Part shown: positions 43,660 through 54,000 of the stretch, in pieces
Layout: each line of letters starts with the position of its first letter
Position numbering within the stretch: the first letter of the stretch is position 1
Origin: Ctenosaura bakeri
Lineage: Eukaryota > Chordata > Lepidosauria > Squamata > Iguanidae
Reading direction: 5' to 3'
DNA: 64,000 nt
Assembly: GCA_948474755.1 (NCBI GenBank)
Contig: CAOLHI010002566.1
Coordinates: 310,001 to 374,000 of the forward strand
Program-made: the position numbers and the translations under genes
The notes under the pieces: model-generated
The model's database searches: none
Told to the model about the DNA's origin: nothing
The model's input: only the letters and a program-made list of their open reading frames with translations

Positions 43660-44213
43660 GGCCATTTCTGCACTACGCTGTAATAGGCCATTTCCGCACC
43701 AGCCTGTTATAGCGCGATGATTCCACTTTCAACATCCTCTGGAATCCTGGGGTTTGCAGTTTCGGGAGGGGCCAGCCGGATGTCCTTTGAGGTCTCTTCC
43801 AACTCTATAGAGGCCGGCCCCTCCCGAAACTGCAAACCCCAGGATTCCAGAGGAGGTTGAAAGTGGAATCATCGCGCTATAACAGGCTAGTGCGGAAATG
43901 GCCATAGTGCTGTATTCCACTTTCCACCTCCTATGGAATCCTGAGGTTTGCAGTTTAGGGAGGGGCCCAAACCCTAGGATTCCATAGGAGGTTGAAAGTG
44001 GAATCATCGCGCTATAAGACTGTCGTGCAGAAATGGCCATAGTGCTATTATTCCACTTTCAACCTCCTATGGAATCCTGGGGTTTGCAGTTTAGGGAGGG
44101 GCCTTTAGGATCCTCCGCCAGCGAGCTCTTGGGTAAACTACAAACCCCAGAATTCCACAGGAGGTTGAAAGTGGAATAATAGCACTATCACAGTGCGGTG
44201 CGGAAATGGCCTT
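43660..44213. repeat. Cluster of nested palindromic MITEs
   Basis: Reading left to right: an element start (43661-43686) is interrupted after GCTGTAATA by a complete second element (43687-43903). ATAGTGCTGTATTCCAC then resumes the first, and a further half to full copy follows (about 44040-44213). The inner element carries a short CR1 3' piece at its centre (43781-43812). Confidence 0.85.
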
Positions 44214-45232
44214 TGAATGATATCTTTGCAACTCTAGGAAATTGGTGTTAAAAGAGGCAAAGAAAAAGTTGCGATTCCAAGAAATTATATCCCAAATGAC
44301 ATTTTTTTTCCAGGGCTCTTTTGGAATCACAATATCAGAACTGCCCTTGCTGATCAAATAAAGAAAGTCTAGAGGTGAGGTTGATTTGCAATGGACATTG
44401 TTTGAAGAATTTGTCTTTTCTGCCACCGACACCTTGTGTTATTTGTCCTCCCTCTCCTATGCTATACATACCTTTATCCCTCCCCGCTTTGCATTGGATT
44501 TATCCCTGATGTTTTTGTTGGTGGGTTTTTTTTTTTACAAGGCAGCCGGGAGACCTAAATCTTAGAGGTAACACTCCAGGTACTGCGAGCCGTCACTTTT
44601 ATTGCACGACAATAAAAAAAGCCATCACAACAGAGAATAATACTAAAAATGAGATTAAAAAAAAAAAAGTCACATTAGGTCTAACTGGATAGCCGGCCTT
44701 CCAATTACGAGACTACAAGGATGATAAAACGTTATTCCGTTTACTGTAAATATCATTTTTACTGGCTTTCTCTTTTAACTGATGTTTTTATAAATGACAT
44801 AAATATTTCCATGAATAAAAGTACTGGACTGATCAAGAGTTTTTCTATGCGTGGTTATGGGCAGCCGGGGACCTTAGGATTTGGGGTTATTGCAGCGCTT
44901 GTCAAGCGAGGTGGGACGGGGATTTGCAGTTCCGGGGCTTAACTTTGGAATGCATAATGCAACCCAAAAATAGGTGGAAGAAAGATTTGGCTTTGCTTGC
45001 ACATCTCCCTATTTGCAGTAGTTTGCTAAAAATTTCTGGTTCCCGGTTGCTTAACAATAGCTGAAAGAAAATGTCTTGCTTTTGCCCTAAATTATATACT
45101 ACGGAAGTGAAGAAACTCTGGCTGGCTTGGAGCAGAACGAGCATGAAATCTGCTGGAATGTAATTCCCCCCCTTTTTTTTGCAATAACTATTTTTTCTAC
45201 CAATTTATTTTGCAATAACTATTTTGTATTTT
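44214..45232. other. Spacer, nothing recognised
   Basis: It is A/T-rich sequence with poly-T and poly-A tracts. I see no exon. Confidence 0.35.
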
Positions 45233-45370
45233 GCGGCGGAGATTGGAGTGTGGGGAGGGGGCGGGGCTTCAGAACGAGGGGCGTGGCCACTGTGCGTGGG
45301 GGTGTGGCTGTGGTGCATGGGGGTGTGGCTACGGGCCGGGAGGCCTCAAAAATATTGCCGCCCGAGGCAA
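45233..45370 (+). repeat. GC-rich 140-bp repeat, copy 1
   Basis: GCGGAGATTGGAGTGTGGGG, GGGCGTGGCCACTGTGCGTG and ATTGCCGCCCGAGGCAA. It is nearly the same as 47277-47411 and is flanked on both sides by GCAATAACTATTTTGTA. Confidence 0.85.
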
Positions 45371-46471
45371 TAACTATTTTGTACCAATAATCAGGCTTCC
45401 TAGCTTGAGAGGGTAGAAAATTTAAGTGTAAAATAGAAGTATAAAATGAAGCATTTGTCATAGATTGTTGTAATATTATTTTTTTTAAAAAAATATTTTT
45501 ATTAACAAACTTTTGGAACAACGTAAAACAGCCTATCAGTTAAACATACATAAAAACGACATAACAATAAAATTTGCCTACTACACAAACTACAAACTAA
45601 ACTAAGTGATCGACAACTGAAGAGGGAAAAAAAAAGACTTCTGATTCCCCATTAAAATGTACATATTATTACTGTAATATACGACCTCTATAAATCACGT
45701 TAGATCTACGGGAATGTTAAATAAATGTCTATTGCCAGTCTGACATGGTGCAATATTAATACTATTAAAAATATGTGAACGTAGCACGTTCACATTTCTG
45801 TTAATTAATATCTAATATTAAATCTTAATATTAATTAATTAATATTGCTTAAGTGTGAAGTTTAATGGGGCAATAACTACTTGTTTGACTGTCAATGAAA
45901 TATACAGTGAATGCGCTAGAATTTCTCATTATTTCAGTATCCAGAGGGATACCTGTGTCTGTTATCCAGAAAATGAATCAAGAAATAAAAATGGCAAAAA
46001 AATAATAATAATCTAATATTAAATCTGGCATTATTCGACCCAAGAAAAGTGTACGTAACTTTTTCTCATTAGTCAAAATCTCTTCCTGGTTGGTTCCCTT
46101 TCTGTTTGATTCAAGATATATTATGAACCATCTCTTATTAAAGTTATTAACTTGTCCATCTCTGCCATATCCAATAGTTCAATTATCCAGTCTTCTTGGG
46201 ATGATGTTATCACCGCCGCCGCCACGTATTATATAAAACTCCTGCACAGTTTTTGTTGGAAAAAAAGCTTTTATTCGAACGCAGTTCGAGTTGGCACATT
46301 TCTGCTGACTCCGGCTCCATGCAAAATGGATTGCGACTCCACAACTCTGACTTCACAGACCGACAATGCACTGTTTCAGCACCGGGGCAACCGGGGCAAC
46401 ACGGCTTTGTTCACCGTGGCATTTTTATTTGGCTCGCTTGGCCTGTTTTATTGCTTTTATTTTTTTATTGC

Positions 46472-46598
46472 TTTTCTTTGTTACGAAGACATGTTTTGGA
46501 GCATTTACTTTTTGTGTGTGTGTGTGTGTGTATATATATATGATTATAGAAAAAGAATAAATGCTCCAAAACATGTCTTCGAAACAAAGAAAAGTGGC
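46472..46598. repeat. Hairpin with GT/TA microsatellite loop
   Basis: CGAAGACATGTTTTGGAGCA at the left pairs with TGCTCCAAAACATGTCTTCG at the right. The arms are about 38 bp, and the loop is GT(n)TA(n) sequence. Confidence 0.92.
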
Positions 46599-46725
46599 AA
46601 AAAAAAAAAACATACACACATGCATATATATACAGACACACACATACACAATATATATATACACATATATATATGCATACATACATATAAATGCACACAC
46701 AAACACACACACACACACACATATT
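46599..46725. repeat. CA/TA microsatellite tract
   Basis: It is a mixed run of ACAC, ATATAT and CATACATA ending in about ten AC units. Confidence 0.9.
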
Positions 46726-46777
46726 ATTAAAAATAAAAGAAACAATATAATTTAAATCATTATTCCAACAATGTGTA

Positions 46778-47090
46778 CAATAGAATCATAGAATCATAGA
46801 AATGTAGAGTTGGAAGAGACCCCAGGGGCCATCCAGTCCATCCCCCTGCCATGCAGGAACACCCCCAAAGCACTCCCTTGGACAGATGGCCATCCGGCCT
46901 CTGCTTAAAAACCTCCAAGGAAGGAGACTCCACCACACTCCATGGAGGCAGCAGATTCCACTGTCGGACAGCCCTGACCGTCAAGAAATTCTTCCTGAGG
47001 TTCAGGTGGAATCTCCTTTCCTGCAGCTTGAATCCATTGCTCCTTGTCCTGGTCTCTGGAGCAGCAGGAAACAAGCAGAAAACAGGGGGG
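46778..47090 (-). mobile_element. CR1 LINE 3' end
   Basis: ATAGAATCATAGAATCATAG starts the reversed tail. Reverse translation gives [20 protein letters not shown] and VFKQRPDGHL. Confidence 0.92.
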
Positions 47091-47276
47091 AAAAATGTAA
47101 TAATGGTCATGACTTACTATTTTCTTTTTTATATACAAAAAAGAGAAAAATAAATTAAACTGATAGAATGATTGCATTATTATGTAGTATAAGATGCAAT
47201 GTACAGAATTACTACAAAATTGCTATATTTTTAACAGTATTTGCTGCTCTCTTGTTCCTACTTGACAACCCACCAG

Positions 47277-47411
47277 TGGCGGAGATTGGAGTGTGGGGAG
47301 GAGGCGGGGCTTCAGCACGAGAGGCGTGGCCACTGTGCATGGGGGCATGGCTGTGGTGCATGGGGGCGTGGCTACGGGCCGGGATGACTCAAAAATACTG
47401 CCGCCCGAGGC
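47277..47411 (+). repeat. GC-rich 140-bp repeat, copy 2
   Basis: GGCGGAGATTGGAGTGTGGG to CTGCCGCCCGAGGCAAATTG. It is the same orientation as copy 1 and about 2 kb away. Confidence 0.85.
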
Positions 47412-47589
47412 AAATTGCCCCCACACCCCCTTGTCCCTATGCAACCCATCTTTGCTCCCGACTTCTTCCCCTCAAGGTATTGAGTGCATTTATTCTTTAT
47501 TAATTTAACTATCATTTGTATACTGCCCTGGTATCTATAAGAAGGAAGGGTGGTTTTAAAAACTTTTAATAAATAAACATAAAATAAAC

Positions 47590-47752
47590 ATACTGTATAT
47601 ACTCATGTATAAGTTGACCACATACATTAATCGAGGGCAGATTTTGGGGCCAAAATTGCAGATTTTGATATGATCTGTCGATAAATCGAGCCAGGTATTT
47701 TGGACTGATTTTTTTGCCTAAAATATTTATTCTTGAGTATATACAGTCGCTT
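47590..47752. mobile_element. Small MITE with CTGTATATACTC terminal inverted repeats
   Basis: TACTGTATATACTCATGTAT at the left pairs with TTCTTGAGTATATACAGT at the right. It is about 160 bp long and A/T-rich inside. Confidence 0.7.
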
Positions 47753-48122
47753 TCTTATGTGAAATGAATTTATTTGTCTCCATACCCTGATAACACTCTG
47801 CTCTTATTAGCAAACAGTATTAAAAAGGGAAAGGCATTTTTGCTTTCATTGCAGAAATCATCTCATATGCAAAGTGTGATAATAAAGCAAAATAAGTAAA
47901 TAAAATGAATTATGTTTGTCCATTTGCTTCTTGTACAACATGTACTTGAAGAAAGACTTGCCAGGCTTTGCAATGATTGCAAATTACCTATGCAATGATT
48001 ACCTATGCAATGATCACACTAAAGTTTGGACCTGATCCCGTATCTCCTTAGAGTAATTCTTTAGCAAATACTTCAGATTTTTTTCCCCTAGAGACTTTAC
48101 AAACAGATTTTAACCAAACTCG

Positions 48123-48290
48123 ATATTTATGCTTAGACGAAAATTCCATTTTTGCACAATTGGGATCAATCTAGAAACTGGTGCTCCCACCACAAAGAAA
48201 ATGGCTGTGTTTGATCCATTTTCCATTATTTATGCTTAGACTGATATTGCATTTTTGCACAATTTGGGATCAGTCAGGAAACTGGTCTGT
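48123..48290. repeat. Short tandem duplication, about 105-bp unit
   Basis: TATTTATGCTTAGAC followed by CATTTTTGCACAATT, then GGGATCA and GAAACTGGT, occurs at 48124-48181 and again at 48229-48283. Confidence 0.65.
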
Positions 48291-48631
48291 TTGGTCCATT
48301 TTCCATGGGGTTTGGTATGGAAAAAACTCTTTCCAGGTTTGCAGGTGCTCCATTTTAAACCTGCCTTATACAAATTATCAGCATCAATCTGGAGAACACG
48401 GGGTAAATTTCTTAGCAGTTTTTAAATGTGCAACTAAAATAACATACGTAATTGATCTTTACCGCACACAAGCACTGACATAATGGGAAATGTTGTTGTG
48501 CAAGAATTGCTCATTATAGTACACATACTCCTAATCCCAAGAGAAATGTGAAAAATGCTTGTTTTGGGGTTGATCCCTCTCAATTCCTGAGCTGAAAAAG
48601 GGCAGGGTGGCCCTTTTCCCGTTGGTGCAAA

Positions 48632-48765
48632 TACCAAAATATTCTCAAAATCTGTTCTTTACGTGCCATGACGGTAAAGGGGCTTAAATGTGAATTTTTC
48701 AATAGTAGCAAGGCTTGGAGACAAAGCTGTTGTTTCTGCTCGTTTTAAAAGCTTCCTTTCCTGTT

Positions 48766-48810
<45 letters not shown>

Positions 48811-49375
48811 GTAAAGCAAATACCAAAATATTTTGAAAAATCTGTTCTTTATGTGCCGTGCCAGCAAAGGGACTTGACTGCGAATTTTTCAAAAGTAGCA
48901 AAGACTCAGGGACAAAACTGTGGTCTCTGTTTGTTTTAAAAGCTTTCTTTTATGTTTCAATAATAATGTTTCAATCATCATCATCATCATCATCAATTAC
49001 CAAAATATTTTGAAAAATCTGTTCTTTATGTGCTGTGACACCAAAGGGATTTGAATGTGAATTTTTCAAAAGTAGCAAAGACTCAGGGATAAAACTGTTG
49101 TCTCTGCTTGTTTTAAAAGCTTTCTTTTATGTTTCAATAATAATGTTTCAATCATCATCATCATCATCATCATCATTATCATCATCATCATCAAATACCA
49201 AAATATTTTGAAAAATCTGTTCTTTATGTGCTGTGACACCAAAGGGATTTGAATTTGAATTTTCCAAAAGTAACAGGGCTTGCAAGACAAGGCAGTTGTT
49301 TCTGCTTGTTTTAAAAGCTTTCTTTTTTGGTATAATAATAAAAATAATAGTCATACAATACAATAAAGCTACCAG
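48632..49375. repeat. Four-copy tandem array with microsatellite ends
   Basis: Units of about 170-195 bp share ACCAAAATATTTTGAAAAAT, CTGTTCTTTATGTGC, GTTTTAAAAGCTTTCTTT and a terminal trinucleotide run. The run is (AAT)n in unit 1 (48766-48808) and (ATC)n in units 2 and 3. In unit 4 it decays to AATAATAAAAATAATAG. Confidence 0.88.
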
Positions 49376-49752
49376 GACAATTTATAAATCTCTATGCATG
49401 TATTTTTGCAGCTGGCTGTCTGGACAGAGTCAGCAAACTTTGTTATTTTTGGCAAACACTTATGCACAGCGCATGAGTGTGTGGCAACATTCGTTTAAAA
49501 ATAAATGCGTTGTTTCCCCCAGCTTTCTATTTTGGTTTTTGGGAAGTTGCCCAAGCCCTCCCTCCGGGATACCGCCCCCCCTTCCCAATCCATTTCAACA
49601 CGGCTAGACCGGCCTTCCTCTTGCACGAAGGTGATTTACAGTTTCCTTCCAGTGCGCCTGCAGCTGTCCACAGTCATCAGAGTTGACAACCATCACATTT
49701 GCCGCTCCGTTCTCTGGAAAGGGTGGCGCAACCAGTGGCCCAGCTCCTCAAG

Positions 49753-49794
49753 ATGGCCGAAGAACGGTGCATGAACAGCCGGTCACGGCAGTGG
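49753..49794 (+). CDS. PLAAT gene B, first coding exon
   Basis: ATGG in the context CTCAAGATGG starts 14 codons ([14 protein letters not shown]), ending in TGG|GTAAGG in phase 0. That phase matches the next exon. Length and phase agree with known PLAAT first exons. The peptide itself is not conserved. Confidence 0.62.
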
Positions 49795-51036
49795 GTAAGG
49801 AGCACAACTGAAGCCACTGTCTCTGCCTCCTTGTTTGTGCAATGCATTTTGTTTCTGTGTCGTTTCTGCTAGTGTGCATCGTGGCGTTAGCAAGACGGTC
49901 AGCGGAGAGAGAATTTCTCCGGAGAGCTTCTAAAGCCCCTCTTGAGCTAAAGATAGCGATGAGATTATGCTGCTCCAGGGCGACCTTGCACAACCTCCAG
50001 GTCCAGGAAACTTAGGCCATTTCTGCACTAGCCTGTTATAGTGCTATTATTCCACTTCCAATGTCCTATGGAATCCTGGGGTTTGCAGTTTAGGGAAGAG
50101 CCTTCAAGGTTGAAGTTTTCTTGAAGTTTAGGGAGGGTCTTTCTTTACCTTAGGCAGCAAACTATGGCCATTTCCACACTATGTTGTCATAGTGCTATTA
50201 TTCCACTTTCAACCTCCTGTGGAATTCTGGGTTTGTAGTTTCCTGAGGACACAGAAATCTCTGGCTGAGAAATCTAAATGCTCCTCCCTTAATTGCAAAT
50301 CCCAGGATTTCAGAGGATGTTGAAAGTGGAATAATAGCACTATAAGAGCGTAGTGCAGAATGGCCCTAAATTTCTAGGTCTCATGACTAAACAGTTTAAA
50401 TGATCAGAACACAGAAATTACTAGTTAATTACTAGTTAATCGAAAAAGAAAATGAAATTTAAGTAACGGTTGAATTTGTTTTTACTTAAATAGAAGTAGT
50501 TACATAAAAGTCTCCATTTCAGAACTTATATTACATTGGATCTTAATACAACACATTGCTTAAGAAGTAATATTAGAGGTACGGTTTAATGTCTCGAAAT
50601 ATCAAATGCAAGAACATATTGAATAGATATTATAAATATTGGTTATGTTTCATATAAAACATAAAGCATGAAATCAAATAAAACATTCTTGGAAAGTGAA
50701 GAAAAAAAATTCTAGCACACTTTAGAGGTGGAAAGAACATTGCAAACAGTGAAATCGCGGATTTAAAACTGAGGTTTGTTGAGCATTGGGAAAACCAGCA
50801 AGGAGAACGCTGGATGTGGTGAAAACCTTAATTTTTAGGACTTCTGCATAGTTACATGGAGTGATGTTATCCCTCATTGTGTTACTGTTGTAATGGAACT
50901 TAGTTATGCTTCAGTTCCTGCAAGAAAGAATTAATTACAGGTATCAAAGCAGGGAGAAAAAGAGAAATATATTGCTGTGGCTGCCATTTTTGGATGAGTG
51001 GAAACGATGCCATGTCACTTCCAGTTGGCTTTCATA

Positions 51037-51068
<32 letters not shown>

Positions 51069-54000
51069 AATAAAAATAAATTTCTTATCTGCCTCTCTCC
51101 AAGGCTCAGGGCAGGGTACAACATAAATTAAAATGTAGTTGGAGTGTTGGAGGCAGCACACAGCTGTTTTGGGATGTGGGACCATATCGCCCAGCTTCAC
51201 AAAGTGGTCTTTGAGCATTTGGGCTATTTTCCATCCCAAAAGTGGGGTGTGCAAAGCCCCCATGATTCCCCACCCTGGCATCTGACGAAAGGGACCCTCT
51301 GGTCCATGGAGGCTTATGCCTCAAGAAATCTGCTAGCTTTTTAACGTGCCGCAAGAGTCTCTGTTGTTCCAGGAGCATCCGTGCCAACGGAGAAGGACTT
51401 GCCCCTTTGCTGCCACCCCGGTTCCTGTTGGCACAGTCGCCCTGCTGATTTCCACCCTGTCATTACTCCTCCATTCTGGCCTTTTGCTTCTCCGATTCTG
51501 CTTCGACAGGTGAAGCCCGGGGACCTTATTGAGATCTTCCGCTTGGGATACCAGCACTGGGCTGTCTACGTGGGATCTGGTTACGTGATCCACTTGTCTT
51601 TTTCAGGTAAGGCATCAGAGATATATTAGACATGTGTTCAAGCTGGGTGGCATTAAAAGGCGGTCCAGTGTTTCATTTGGCCACTGGAGCAGAACAGTGG
51701 CTGGTGTAGCCAGGGCTCATTGGTCCAGAGAAGTAGGATTTCTGCATGAGCAGGGACAATGATAGCATCATAGGGCCACATGGGCCATCGAATCCAACCC
51801 CTTGCCATGCAGGAATGTACCATCAAAGCACCCCCAACAAATAGAAATCCAACCTCTGTTTAAAAATCACCAAAGAAGGAGACTCCGTCACACTCTCATG
51901 GAGCATTGTCCACTGTCGAATGGCTCTTAACATCAAGAAGGTCTTCCTGATATTTGGGTGAAATCTCTTTTCCTGTAGGTTGAATCCATTACTCCATATC
52001 CTCGTCTCTGGAGCAGCAGAAAACAAGCTTGCTCCATTTTCAACATGACGTCTCTTCAAATATTGAAACATGGCTGTCGTGTCCCTTCCTAACCTTCTCT
52101 TCTGGAGGCTAAACATCCCCGTCTCCCTAAGCCGCTCCTCATGGGGCTTCATGGTTTCCAGACCCTTCACCATGTTGGTGACCCTCCTCTGGACATGTTC
52201 CAGCTTGTTAATATCCTTCTTGAACTGTGGTACTAAGAACTGGACCCAATATTCCAGGTGGGGTCCGACCAAAGCAGAATAGAGTGGTACTATCACTTCC
52301 CTTGACCTAGACACTATCCTACAAACAAAGAAACAGGAAGCAATCTTGGTGATCTTGCAACCTAACTAGCGGTGAATTCAGAACATGCAAAGCTTGCTTT
52401 TCCCCAAAGGTGGACCGGTTTGTGTTCACCAGGGGCCTTATTTCTCCAAGTTAGGACAAGGCACTTGTTCAAGCTCTAGCTCCCAGACTCTCCCAGGAGA
52501 ATTCTGACAACTATTTTATCCCAAAAGTCATTTTTGAAGCTTGGAGGCAGCCAAGTAGCACTGTGGGAGATGAGGCACCACTTTGATTTACCACAGTGCT
52601 ATATCATTGATGCTCTGCCAAGTGCATTCCGGGAAGGTCCTATGGCACCCTGAGTCAAATATCCTACGAAGCCGTATAGCCACATCTTATTATGTCTGCA
52701 TGGAAGAGCATGTGTACGAACGTGGGCCCCGTTTGGGGATTGGGTCCCGGATAGCTGGGCATGCATGCAAATGCTGGTCCCTGCAATGCATGCTCAGCTA
52801 CTATGGTAACCATGGCAACCTATGGAGAATCAGAGAGATGTGGCTTATCGGAACGTCTTGCTCATGATATTATAAGAGGACGCTCTCCCTCGGTTGCCGT
52901 GATGACCATTAAAATGACTTGAAACTGGCTTAAATCTATACTGTGGACATTCCTGCAATGAAAGTAGCCCTCCGTTGCTCTGATTGCTTCATGCTGATGT
53001 GTCTCCCAAGCAAGGATGTGGGAGTTTAATAAGGATTCACCAAGATTTCTTCCTACCCAGGGTGCAAAGAATTTGAGTTATAGTATTTGTAAAAAAAATC
53101 AAATATGAGAGAAACAGAAACTGACAGATTTACTCATGCAGAACAAGAGCTTTCGAGTGCTTAGCTCTGCAAAGCTTGGGTTAGGATCTCTGTGTGTTCA
53201 GTTACGCCAGTAATGAATTAAAGTTTCCACCTCTTTTTTATTGAGATGTTTTAGCTTTTTAACTCTTTTGTGGCAGGTATGCAGGTACCACAGGATCCTC
53301 CCTCTGCAGGTATTTTTTGGTTAGATCAGGGAATTTTCCAAAGTTTGCAAATTTTTGCAAACAACTTGAGGCTTCAAAAAAACTGGAATGCAGAAAAAAG
53401 CAAAATTGTCTTGTTTTCCTGTCCTTATAGCTAACACCCTATTATCAGGTTGCAGAAATGTCACTTTTTAAAAGACTGCAGCTTGGAGAATCCTCCAGCC
53501 AGCGTGGCTGCTGGGAATTGTTATCTGAAACTTAATTTATCTAGACTATATCCGTTACTCACGTCCTTTCGTCTCATGGTGTCTTCCAAGATGACTTCAA
53601 AGCAGCCAGCACGTCCAGCATCATGTCTGTCATGACTGAAAAAGCTGTGGTGAAGAAGGAGCTCCTGGAGGACATTATTGGGGACGACGTATGGCAGGTC
53701 AATAACAAATATGACCATAAATACGATCCACTTCCCGTGAACAAGATCGTCCAGGAGGCGGAATCGCTCTTGGGAAAGGAACTGCGTTATAGCTTGACCA
53801 AAAACAACTGCGAACACTTTGTAACCAGGCTACGCTATGGCACACCTCGGAGTGACCAGGTGGGTACAGATGACCCAGAACGGTGGGCATTTGTGGGTGC
53901 TGTTGCAGCAGCAAGTTAAGCATGGGCGTGCACATCTCTGTCAGTGCCAAGGCGTGGCAGGCAGCCAAGAGCCGGCTAAGGCAGACAGGCAATACATCAA

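Noticed and set aside
46152..46730. Open frame of 192 codons with His/Thr and Tyr/Ile repeats
   Set aside because: It translates a hairpin and CA/TA microsatellite. No conserved protein features.
48632..49375. CRISPR-like regular spacing
   Set aside because: Units are long, contiguous and end in microsatellites in a vertebrate genome. This is a tandem array, not a CRISPR locus.
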